In this document: positions 1 through 6,826 of the stretch, one piece after another
How positions within the stretch are numbered: the stretch's first letter is position 1
Layout of the letters: the number at the start of each line of letters is the position of its first letter
From: Collinsella aerofaciens
GTDB taxonomy: Bacteria > Actinomycetota > Coriobacteriia > Coriobacteriales > Coriobacteriaceae
DNA: 34,333 nucleotides
NCBI RefSeq assembly: GCF_015553355.1
Contig: NZ_JADNGN010000026.1
Location: forward strand, 1-34,333
Direction: 5' to 3'
Translations under genes and position numbers: made by a program
Notes under the pieces: generated by a model
The model's input: the letters and a program-made list of their open reading frames with translations, nothing else
What the model was told of the DNA's origin: nothing
Databases searched by the model: none

Positions 1-226
1 GGTTGAAGCAGACAACAAAAGCGACCAGTTCGCTTGATAGGGGGCCGACTACATAGAAAAAGATTGCGTCAATGAAGCCTATAGTGTTGTAAGTTGTTTC
101 GCCGGAAAAAACAGCGTATAAAGCATATCCAAATCTTGGCTGATTCATGTATGAGTACGAAAAGACGAAGAGCGTCAATATTGCTACTACCAGAAGTGCA
201 TTCAGGACAAATCGTTTGCTTTTCAT
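1..226 (-). CDS. Partial small membrane protein (N-terminus only)
   Basis: The minus strand opens with ATG at 226, seven bases after a GGAAGGAG ribosome site, and stays open for 75 codons to the window edge, so only the N-terminus is visible. It starts MKSKRFVLNALLVVAILTLF, a basic start followed by a hydrophobic helix. A second hydrophobic stretch lies near residues 50-72 (FIDAIFFYVVGPL, LVAFVVCF), so this is probably a multi-pass membrane protein. The AT-rich codon use differs from the core genes. A possible 26-codon peptide gene ends 35 bases upstream on the same strand. No family is recognised and no function is assigned. Confidence 0.6.
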   Translation of the reverse strand, partial: MKSKRFVLNALLVVAILTLFVFSYSYMNQPRFGYALYAVFSGETTYNTIGFIDAIFFYVVGPLSSELVAFVVCFN

Positions 227-261
227 CGATCGCTCCTTCCGGGTGACTCTTATTTGTAATT

Positions 262-342
262 CTACAGCATCCATTTGTTTTTCAAAGAATTTGACTGTCC
301 TAAATAACATGCACTTTCGCTGGCCTTGATTATCAACTTCAT
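262..342 (-). CDS. Possible 26-residue peptide gene
   Basis: On the minus strand ATG at 342 follows a near-perfect Shine-Dalgarno GGAGG (350-354) with seven bases between, and the frame closes at TAG 262-264. The peptide starts MKLIIKASESACYLGQ and ends NKWML, with one cysteine and no obvious signal peptide. It precedes the partial membrane-protein gene on the same strand, as in some peptide and export or immunity pairs, but that is only an analogy. The upstream side runs straight into the perfect palindrome at 353-388 and the IS30-type sequence, so its promoter may be altered or lost. It could also be a chance frame. Confidence 0.35.
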   Translation of the reverse strand: MKLIIKASESACYLGQSNSLKNKWML

Positions 343-352
343 CCGAACACCT

Positions 353-388
353 CCCACATTCATCCGCACATGTGCGGATGAATGTGGG
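353..388. repeat. Perfect 36-bp palindrome at the edge of the IS30-type remnant
   Basis: The 18 bases 353-370 are the exact reverse complement of 371-388, with no spacer. The right arm starts TGTGCGGATGAATGTGGG and leads into the IS30-type transposase, so 371 may be the outer end of that element and the right arm its terminal repeat. The left arm would then be an 18-bp solo copy of the same end, or a symmetric target site. There is no loop or T-tract, so it is not a typical terminator. Confidence 0.7.
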
Positions 389-775
389 AACCCGATACCC
401 TGAGGGCCGGACCCGCCGGCCCCGGGAGATCGGAGGACGGCCGGTCCGGAAAGAGGAAGAAGGGTTCCGCGGAGGCGGCCCCGAGGGCCTACGGCAGGCT
501 CACCAGGCACGAGCGGGACACGGTCCAGAGGATGCTGGAGCGCAGGGCCTCGTGCAGGGAGATCGCCAGGGAGCTGGGCAGGTCGCCCTCGGCGGTGAGC
601 GCCGAGGTGGCGTCGCACAGGTTCGTGACGGCGCCGAAGTCCAGGCGCGGCGAGCGCGTCGACGGCTCGGCCGACCTGTCGGCGGCCTGCCCGCGCCTGG
701 CGGCGTGGCCGCGCTGCTGCAACGGGTGCGGCCGGTACCGTGCGATCGGCTGCAAGCGCCGCCCGCACGTATTCT
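382..775 (+). pseudogene. IS30-family transposase, 5' fragment
   Basis: The frame from ATG 382 encodes a basic N-terminus and a helix-turn-helix: YGRLTRHERDTVQRML, then CREIARELGRSPSAVSAEV at about residues 59-77. A Cys-rich segment follows (CPRLA, CCNGC, GCKRRPHVF). This is the N-terminal DNA-binding part of IS30-family transposases. The homology stops near 772, where IS21-type end sequence begins, and the DDE catalytic domain is found nowhere in the window. The true start may lie further in, near GKRKKGS. The fragment could still bind its old terminal repeat but cannot transpose. Confidence 0.7.
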
Positions 776-859
776 GTGTTTCGTCAAGAGGATTTGAGCA
801 AAAAGAGCATCGGAAATTGAGCAGTCGCAGCATCGGAAGCGCGCACGCTTTTTGAGCGG
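775..859. repeat. IS21-type element end with two 22-bp direct repeats
   Basis: Between the broken IS30 gene and the istB stop lie two direct repeats, 794-815 and 817-838. Both have the form TTGAGCA, eight variable bases, then GCATCGGAA or its near match. Multiple internal repeats near the ends are typical of IS21-family elements and are thought to bind the transposase. The tip is probably the TG at 775-778, just after the last IS30-like codon. The opposite end of the element is not recognised. Confidence 0.55.
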
Positions 860-1603
860 CTAGCCCTCCTGCATGAGGGCATGGCGGACGCGGTAGGACT
901 CGCCGCGGAACTGGACGAGCCTCCCGTGGTGGACGATGCGGCCGATCACGGCGGCGGCCATCTGGTCGTCCCCGAACACCGACCCCCACCTGCTGAACTC
1001 CAGGTTCGTGGTGATTACCACCGACTGCCTCTCGTATGCGTCGGCGAAGACCTGGAAGAGCAGCCTCGCCCCGTCCGCGTCGAGCGGGAGAAACCCGAGC
1101 TCGTCGATGACGAGCAGGCGGGCCTTGCCGATGATTGCGGCCTCCCGGTCGAGCCTCCCGTCGTCGCGGGCGCGCCTCAGACGCATCACGAGTGAGGACG
1201 CCGTGAAGAAGCGCGCCTCGAGCCTCCTCTCGCACGCCAGCGCGCAGAGGGCCGACGCCATGTGCGTCTTGCCGGTGCCGACGTCGCCCATGAGCACGAG
1301 GTTCTCCCTGCGCTCGACGAAGTCGAGCGCGAGCAGCGACTCGCGCCCCATGCCCTCCGGCCACGACACGGCCGACCAGTCGTAGCCGTCGAAGGTCTTG
1401 GGCGCCGGCAGCGCGCAGCGCCTGAGCAGCGTCGCGCGCTTCGAGGCCTCGCGGCTGGACCTCTCCGCCTCGAGGTAGCCCGCCAGGTACTCCACCTGCT
1501 TCGGGGTGCCGAGCCTCGACCACTCCTCCAGGACGGCGGTGGTGAGCGAGCACGACCGCCCGGCCTCCACGACCCTGCGGGCCAGCTCCTCGCTAGCTGC
1601 CAT
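860..1603 (-). CDS. istB: IstB-like ATPase, IS21-family transposition helper
   Basis: This 247-residue protein is an AAA+ ATPase that helps the IstA transposase choose targets. Walker A is GDVGTGKTH near residues 105-113, Walker B is LLVIDELGFLPLD, and the sensor region includes VVITTNLEFSRW. Length and layout are normal for IstB. The start ATG (1601-1603) overlaps the istA stop by 11 bases, the usual translational coupling in IS21 elements. The gene is intact, but its partner istA is reduced to a tail, so the element cannot move by itself. It could act in trans with a full copy elsewhere in the genome. Confidence 0.9.
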   Translation of the reverse strand: MAASEELARRVVEAGRSCSLTTAVLEEWSRLGTPKQVEYLAGYLEAERSSREASKRATLLRRCALPAPKTFDGYDWSAVSWPEGMGRESLLALDFVERRENLVLMGDVGTGKTHMASALCALACERRLEARFFTASSLVMRLRRARDDGRLDREAAIIGKARLLVIDELGFLPLDADGARLLFQVFADAYERQSVVITTNLEFSRWGSVFGDDQMAAAVIGRIVHHGRLVQFRGESYRVRHALMQEG

Positions 1604-1690
1604 CGGCGACCGCCCCCTTCGGGAACCCGTCGTAGACCGACAGGTCGGCCCCGCCGGCCCCGCCGAGAGGGCGCGCGCAGAGAGGAGCGA
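1593..1690 (-). pseudogene. istA: istA 3' remnant (IS21-family transposase)
   Basis: The minus-strand frame ending at TAG 1593-1595 gives RPLGGAGGADLSVYDGF and then KGAVADGS, which looks like the C-terminal tail of an IstA transposase. It overlaps the start of istB as in intact elements. Resemblance to IstA ends at about 1690; the sequence upstream on this strand does not look like transposase, and the integrase core is absent. The frame stays open to 1826, but that part looks accidental. The deletion boundary is therefore approximate. Confidence 0.5.
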
Positions 1691-1837
1691 TGCCCCGCTG
1701 GCCTAGCCTAAGGGCGAAAACGGAATAGACGGACCGACCGTACGGCTGAGTCTGGGAAGAGGTGCCGGGCGGCGGGCGGAGCATGGCCACCGGACCCATC
1801 GAAACACATCTCCACCGTTCCTTCAACTGGGAAAACG

Positions 1838-1872
1838 ACGCCCCCGTGGCCTGAATGGGGCCTCGGGGGCGT
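1838..1872. terminator. Strong GC hairpin, possible terminator
   Basis: The arms ACGCCCCCG and CGGGGGCGT, then GGCC and GGCC, pair around a seven-base loop with one T:T mismatch. On the minus strand the stem is followed after two bases by TTTT, a weak U-tract, so a minus-strand terminator is the better reading. It separates the insertion-sequence scar from the winged-helix gene. About 115 bases from here to 1989 hold no other gene; a TATTAT box at 1935-1940 could be the -10 element for the next gene, but no good -35 is seen. Confidence 0.45.
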
Positions 1873-1989
1873 TCGGCTAACTGCGGGAACGGCTTATCCG
1901 CTCAATGTGTTCGGCTGAGATCGGAAATCAACCATATTATGGGCACAGTCGGCAATTGGGTTGGATAGCCTCGCACCGGAGGAATCAAC

Positions 1990-2446
1990 ATGAGTACAAG
2001 TAGCTACAAACCGCAAAAAGGCCGTGGGCTCCCGTGGCCTTTAGACACGGACGCTCCATCGGTTGCCGATCAGGCCGAGACGCCTAGCGAGATGGAGGCG
2101 GCGCTTGACGTTCGACAGGATGAGATTGCAAAGAGCGAGATCCTGAGTGGAATCAACAGGCCATCCTACGACTCATTATTTGCGGTCGCGAAGAATCGCG
2201 TCCAGCTTGCGATTCTGATCGTGATTTGCTCCTTCCAGACGTCCAAAGGGCCTAATAGGAAGGATGCCAATGGAAAAGAACTTACAAAAGGTCTTTTCAT
2301 GCGTCAGGACAAGCTCGAAAAAAGTCTGTTCGACTCAACCGACTGTATCGAAAGCTCTGGGCGAGCTGGCTCATCGAGGCATCATCATGAAGACCGATGG
2401 GGTGTGGGTCATCGTTTGGGCTCAGCTCGATATTCAAGCGCGTGAG
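1990..2446 (+). pseudogene. Winged-helix DNA-binding protein, frameshifted
   Basis: ATG 1990 follows GGAGG with seven bases between. The first frame reads AVAKNRVQLAILIVICSFQ and continues to MRQDKLEK, then goes out of frame at an A6 tract (2318-2323). Removing one A restores DKLEKVCSTQPTVSKALGEL and then AHRGIIMKTDGVWVIVW, a convincing helix-turn-helix and wing. The repaired product would be about 150 residues. The fold resembles MarR-like regulators or plasmid initiators of the RepL type, but the family is not established. The repaired frame has no stop near the end of the homology and runs into sequence antisense to the next gene, so the 3' end also looks rearranged near 2445. Confidence 0.55.
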
Positions 2447-2918
2447 GCCGGATGGGATCCGCGCGCGGACGCGGGCGGCGAGGTCGGACGTGAAAGCCGG
2501 ACCGCAGAGGTATCGAGCGCACGCGGCCAGGGCCTCGAGGGCGCCTGGCGGGTAGGGAGATCCGAGCATGAGGCAGGACAACGCGCAGGCCCGCGAAAGG
2601 TTCACGAGCTCCCCCGCGACGCGGCTGGACCCTCGGCTGCCCCTCGTAAAGGATGCAGAAGACACGGTCGAGGTCCGACGGTTCGACCAGGCTGTACCGG
2701 CAGTCCGCGTACAGTGCGCAGCCCCTCCCGCGCGGGTCGCCGTCCGAGTCCTCATCCGGCTCATGATGGCGCACCTCAACCCAAAGGCCCTCCAACACGT
2801 CGTCGAACCCGAAATCGAGCTCCGCCTGGACGCTCTCGCCGAGCGCATCGCCCAGGGCGAGCTCCGGCACCTTCGTCACACGGCCGTCCAGCCACTCAAT
2901 CTCTGTCATCGCGCGCAT
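2297..2918 (-). pseudogene. Unknown protein gene, frameshifted and probably truncated
   Basis: The start is ATG 2918, placed after GGAAGGGG; a second ATG at 2909 gives MTEIEWLDGRVTKVPELAL. The N-terminal 95 or so residues are acidic and protein-like and end near FCILYEGQP. Coding character then moves to another frame (RVAGELVNLSRACALSCLML and onward to IPSGLTRLNIEL). Dropping one base of the C4 run at 2640-2643 joins the two. Past about 2440 the frame is antisense to the winged-helix gene and no longer looks coding, although it only stops at 2297. The family is not recognised. The N-terminal part suggests a small cytosolic protein with no membrane segment. Confidence 0.45.
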
Positions 2919-2939
2919 GGTGCAAGCCCCTTCCGACAC

Positions 2940-3419
2940 GGGATTGTCAGCTCAACCCGACCCTTACCCATACGGACGAACATAACTCGCCAGGGGGAAG
3001 CCCCTGAAGGCCGTGCGCCACAACATGAGGCCGAATCCGCCCCCGGCTGGACAGGCCAACAACGAAGGAGCACACGGAACCGGCGCGGCGTTACAACCGT
3101 CCCGGCAAGCGTGTCACTTGGCCAAGTCATGATGCCGACAAACCCGGAAATGCTCCAACGGAGCGCCGAACGAGCGTAACAATATAAAGCCGTGCAACAC
3201 GTGTTGGACGACCGGAACATCCCAAACAAAGGCCTGTAGGTCCCACCTTCAAGCCCAATAGCAAAATGTGCATCAGCGGATTTGCAGCGATACAAGTCTC
3301 AACCGTCACCATCACACCGCAGCGCGCCTAGTCCCACTCATCCTACTGCAAATGTCCCAGAACGAGAAAACGACCAGCTTAACATGCCAACCTTTATATC
3401 CGCACGCGCGTAATTCAAC
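2940..3419. other. Intergenic stretch without a recognised gene
   Basis: No frame here has a ribosome site together with protein-like composition. The only structures noticed are a 12-bp palindrome CAACACGTGTTG at 3195-3206 and a short GCTCC/GGAGC stem near 3149-3161. The left part is GC-rich like mobile DNA and the right part is AT-rich like the following gene. It may be decayed sequence. Confidence 0.5.
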
Positions 3420-4079
3420 TCATAAGGACCGGCTATCCCTTACCTGTGACACAATCTCAAACGCACAGAACAGAATCATCAGTCCAATCATCGTATAAGA
3501 GGCAGCCGAACCTTCAAGCACTATTCCACAAAGAACAATCTCCGCGCAGCCAATAAGAACTGTTATCAGGCGCTCTGCCTTTTTGCTCTCGCCGCTCGCA
3601 TAAAAAGGCGGCAAAGCGCACAAGATCACATATAGCCCGGGAAGGGAATACAGGATCGATAGTCCAAGTCCCCCATCAACCGCAGTGCTTTGCGTAAGAA
3701 TCAACTGAACCCAAACGGCAATTATCACTGAGCAGGTTGTCGATAAAAGAAGACTAGAAATATAGCACGCAACAAAGTCCCGTCGCATTCGAGCAGAGAA
3801 ATCCGCGAACTCTCTTCGCCGCGTGGAAACAATAAGGTACACAGAAATTGCAATAGAACCAATCAGAGAAAACAGCGGAACAACCAGCAATTCAAGCTTA
3901 TTACCCCATCGATCAACCACACCCCCACTCCAATGAGCGGGAATTGTATCAGGGAGGACTGACCAAGCCGCCCATAGAATCAGAAATGGAAGAATAGAGA
4001 GGATGAAAGATGATAACACTGCAGTAGTTTTTTTGAGGCTCTCATCGATTCCGCATCTCCTTGCGCGCCCACATTCCAC
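3420..4079 (-). CDS. DUF1648-like membrane protein, start region disturbed
   Basis: The frame predicts about six membrane helices: SSFILSILPFLILWAAW, LVVPLFSLIGSIAISVYLIV, a helix near SLLLSTTCSVIIAVWV, GLSILYSLPGLYVILCAL, ITVLIGCAEIVLCGIVL and MIGLMILFCAFEIV. The segment DTIPAHWSGGVVDRWGNK matches the DUF1648 pattern found in SdpI-type immunity proteins and relatives. The listed start is GTG 4079, which lies too close to its purine-rich stretch. A better pair, AAGGAG (4057-4062) with ATG 4045, gives MRASKK but is out of frame by one base at an A7 tract (4028-4034). With eight A's it would read straight into the protein. The gene is divergent from the pilin-leader genes. Its role is unknown; immunity to a toxin or peptide is one possibility. 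Confidence 0.65.
   Translation of the reverse strand: MECGRARRCGIDESLKKTTAVLSSFILSILPFLILWAAWSVLPDTIPAHWSGGVVDRWGNKLELLVVPLFSLIGSIAISVYLIVSTRRREFADFSARMRRDFVACYISSLLLSTTCSVIIAVWVQLILTQSTAVDGGLGLSILYSLPGLYVILCALPPFYASGESKKAERLITVLIGCAEIVLCGIVLEGSAASYTMIGLMILFCAFEIVSQVRDSRSL
4028..4034 (-). repeat. A7 homopolymer in the start region of the DUF1648-like gene
   Basis: Seven A's on the coding (minus) strand lie four codons after the best-placed ATG (4045). One more A would join that start to the downstream frame as MRASKKTTAVLSSF. The tract is thus a candidate on/off switch, or the site of a recent deletion. Confidence 0.5.
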
Positions 4080-4146
4080 TCCGCCTTAAATCAAGTATAC
4101 GTTTTGGAACGGGATGTCACTCCGAACGCTTTACCCTCTTAGTGTG

Positions 4147-4163
4147 AATGCCGCTGCGGCATT
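4147..4163. promoter_or_regulatory. 17-bp palindrome in the divergent intergenic region
   Basis: AATGCCGC-T-GCGGCATT is a perfect inverted repeat with a one-base centre. It lies between the divergent DUF1648-like gene and the first pilin-leader gene. A TTGACT box (4165-4170) follows two bases later, with a weak TCTATC box 17 bases further on (4188-4193). The position suits an operator overlapping a -35 box for the rightward gene. This is inference from layout only. Confidence 0.4.
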
Positions 4164-4233
4164 GTTGACTCATCCTTAGTAATCGCGTCTATCCTCTGCA
4201 GCATCAGCCAAAGCAATCCGAGAGGAGCCGCAC

Positions 4234-5200
4234 ATGCATGCAGCGGAAATTCCTTTCGGGGGGGGGGTATCTCCCAGATTTACCCGCCGCCCGAAGGGGC
4301 AGTCGACAGTCGAGTACGTACTGATCATCGCGATCATCGTCCTGGTGGTGCTGATCGCGGGACCGTGGGTCTCGTCGGCGATCACAAACCAGTTCAACAC
4401 GGTGGCGGGGACGCTCGGCAACGGAATCTCAAAGGGGAGCTGGGAGTCGGGCGGCACGGGCGGCGGCAACGGGTCGTTGACCGACGCCGACATCGTGGAC
4501 CCCGTTCACGGGATAGCGTTCGCCGTGTACTCGGAGGACGACCACAGCCTCATGTTCTACAAGCGCCGCGGGGTCCCCAGAGTCGGTGACATGCTCAACA
4601 GCCGCCGCGTGACGGCGGTGTATACGGGGTTCGAAAATGGATACGCCACCGCGACCGTAGGAAACGACGGCAAGACGACTGCCCCCTGGTGGCCTAACAG
4701 AAGTAATATCGTGGCCGTAAAGGCCATTGACGATGGCATGGAAATCCACTCGTTGGCATTTTGCTTTCAGTACATGGAGAACTGCAAGAGCTTTGATCTG
4801 GCAAAGTTCGACATGTCGAACTGCACAAATCTGCAGCACGCATTCGCGTATTGCGGCAATGCGACTTCCTTCAGTATTTCAAGCTGGGATACGTCCTCGG
4901 TCGTCGAATTCGACTCGGCGCTCAAAAACCTTTACAAGGTCGAGGAGATTGACATCTCCGGATGGTCGACGCGGAAAGCCGGCGATTTACGTCTCCTTTT
5001 TTTCCGCCGACAGCTCGCTGAAAAGCGTGAAATTTGGACCAGGGTGGAAGACCTCAGATGTTATGGATATGCTCGGCATGTTTAGCTATTGCAAAAATCT
5101 AAACCTCGACTGTTCCGATTGGAATGTCCCAACCTATGCCAATCATAGTAACTTCAATCACTGCGCCCCCGGCGTTATCCTCCCGAAGGCGTGGCAGTAG
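4234..5200 (+). pseudogene. Flp-type prepilin leader fused to DUF285-like repeats; frameshifted
   Basis: ATG 4234 lies six bases after AGGAG (4223-4227); a second ATG at 4238 is in another frame. The leader RRPKGQSTVEYVLIIAIIVL has the Flp (type IVb) prepilin pattern: Gly, cleavage, then Glu at +5 and Tyr at +6, followed by a hydrophobic helix. A Gly/Ser linker comes next (residues 66-85). The outer part has DUF285-type repeats of the BspA-like style: FDMSNCTNLQHAFAYC, SISSWDTSSVVEFDSAL, DISGWST. The present frame stops at 5085 because of a T7 tract (4997-5003). With six T's it continues FSADSSLKSVKFGPGWKTSD to a stop at 5200. A prepilin peptidase would process the leader and leave the module displayed on the surface. 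An adhesin role is inferred. The gene may be switched off rather than dead. Confidence 0.65.
4258..4267 (+). repeat. G10 homopolymer in the pilin leader (candidate phase-variation tract)
   Basis: Ten G's lie 24 bases after ATG 4234 and 20 bases after ATG 4238. At length 10 the first ATG reads into the prepilin helix. At 11 or 8 the second ATG would. At 9 or 12 neither would. The paralogue at 5350 has the matching stretch interrupted by a T (G6-T-G3), which should stabilise it. Confidence 0.7.
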
Positions 5201-5349
5201 GTCTGAAGAAACAAAACGGCAAGCAGTTTATGTGGCGCGGGCACCCGTGCCGCCGTTGCCTCAGCGGCACGTTACGGGCTAGTCGGTTCGCTTTAACGTA
5301 CGCTCTGCATGCAATATCAATCCCCATGCGAAGGGAGTGTCGCATATGC

Positions 5350-6348
5350 ATGCAGCGGCAATTAACCTTCGGGGGGTGGGTATCTCCTAGGAATACCCGC
5401 CTCCGAGGCCAAGGAGCCATCGAGTACGTTCTGGTCATCGCGATTATCGTCCTGGTTGTGATGATAGCCGGCCCTTGGGTCTCGTCGGCAATCAGGAACC
5501 AGTTCAACACGGTGGCGGGAGTATTGGTAAACGGGACAGCAGGTGGGACTTGGGAACCGAGCGGTTCCGGCAGCGGTAACGGCGCGGGTTCCGCGACCGT
5601 CCAGGCGGCGCTCGCCAAGGACGCGAAGGGCACGCGAAGGACTGGACCCTCGGTGAGCAGAAGGCAGTTGCCGAGGACATCGCCGCCAAGGGCGAGGCGT
5701 CGCCCGCCTACGCTAAGGCGAAGGCCGCGATGGATGCCGGCACCGAGTTCTCGATGAAGCTCACCGATGGCAAGACGCTGACTTACCGCATTATCGGCAT
5801 CAATCATGATGACCCTGCAGGCGGATCCGGCAAGGCGGGCCTCACGTTCCTCACCACCACGACGGGCATTTGGTCCCCCATGAACGCGATTGACACCAAC
5901 GCCGGCGGTTGGGAGAAGTCTGAACTCCGTCAGAAAATGAACTCCGGCAAGATCTGGAATCTGATGCCCTCCGATTTCCAGTCCAAGGTGAAGGCCGTCA
6001 AAAAGCCATCGAACAATGTCGGGGGCGGTGATGAGAACAAGAACGCCGCCGTGACGGCTACCTCGGACAAGCTGTTCCTGCTCAGCTACTCTGAGATCGC
6101 CCCCCACCTCCTATTGGGCATCCTATCCCTGGACTTCCTCCGAGGGAACCCAGTACGAGGCCTTCAAGAACGAGGTGACGGATAACTACGGGAGTAACTA
6201 CGCCATTGCCAATGGTGAATTTTGGTGGGAGCGTTCGGTGCATCCGGGCAACTATCCTGGCTTCCTCAATGTCGGCGACACCGGCCATCCGTCGTGCGAA
6301 GCCGGCGGGGCGAGTTCGGTTCGCGTCTGCCCCGCCTGGTGTTTTTAG
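5350..6348 (+). pseudogene. Flp-type prepilin leader fused to DUF6273-like domain; frameshifted
   Basis: The leader MQRQLTFGGWVSPRN, then RGQGAIEYVLVIAIIVLVV, is nearly the same as that of the upstream gene, and the DNA is also closely similar. The working start is the second ATG (5350); the first (5346) gives a 14-codon frame ending at TAG. After a Gly/Ser linker the frame breaks twice. Near 5622-5635 one base is missing before KDWTLGEQKAVAEDIAAKG. A C6 run (6100-6105) has one base too many. Joined, the C-terminal domain reads TLTYRIIGINHDD, MNAIDTNAGGWEKSELR, KLFLLSYSEIAPTSYWASY, EFWWERSVHPGN and SVRVCPAWCF to TAG 6348, typical of DUF6273-like surface modules. A strong terminator follows. 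The function of DUF6273 is unknown; surface display is inferred from the leader. Confidence 0.65.
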
Positions 6349-6371
6349 CCTGTCTTCTAGCTTGTCTTGCG

Positions 6372-6408
6372 AAAAAGCCTGCGCAACCCTGCGCGGGCTT
6401 TTCTTTTA
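6372..6408 (+). terminator. Intrinsic terminator after the pilin-leader genes
   Basis: AAAAGCC-T-GCGCA pairs with TGCGC-G-GGCTTTT around the loop ACCC, followed by CTTTT. It lies 23 bases after the DUF6273-type stop and closes the two-gene array. Confidence 0.85.
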
Positions 6409-6409
6409 G

Positions 6410-6826
6410 CGATTACTCGTACATTTTAGGCTCATGGCACAGGTAGTTGGTTTGAGGAGAAATGGGGTCATACAGCGGCTCTCGGAGCGCCTGCCGCACT
6501 CCCCCGCCATTACCCCTGCGGCATCCTCGTATGGAGCCCATCTTGGTTGACGTTTCGTTGCAACAGCCCACTTGTCCACCGATCAAGTGAACTACTGGAA
6601 TAAATACAGCGACACACTTGTTCGATACAGTCGCTATATCTGTGTAAATCGCCGCGATAAATACAGACTGTACTCGTCTGTATACCAGCTACGCGTATGT
6701 AGATTCATGTCGCGTTAATAAATCGGCTCAAGCGCGTGCAAAACGCGCAAGTAACCGCAAAAAGCGATTATCGCGCAGGTAGATTTTTGGCACCCTGTTG
6801 CTTAATCAAAATTAAGCAATTGCTTA
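6410..6826. other. Gene-free region with several inverted repeats
   Basis: No convincing gene is seen. The decanucleotide ATAAATACAG occurs twice, near 6600 and 6657. ATACAGAC (6661-6668) pairs with GTCTGTAT (6676-6683). TTGCTTAAT (6798-6806), ATTAAGCAA (6811-6819) and TTGCTTAA (6820-6827) form an overlapping hairpin and a 16-bp palindrome. These look like regulator sites or remnants of a mobile element, but no partner gene is identified. Confidence 0.5.

Noticed and set aside
2906-3295. Minus-strand frame of 129 codons in the 3-kb gap
   Set aside because: It lacks a ribosome site, is rich in Cys, Arg and Trp, and crosses the start region of the unknown gene. It does not look like protein.
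5175-6107. Long minus-strand frame opposite the two pilin-leader genes
   Set aside because: Its residues mirror the antisense of the conserved leader and linker. The plus-strand frames carry the recognisable domains.
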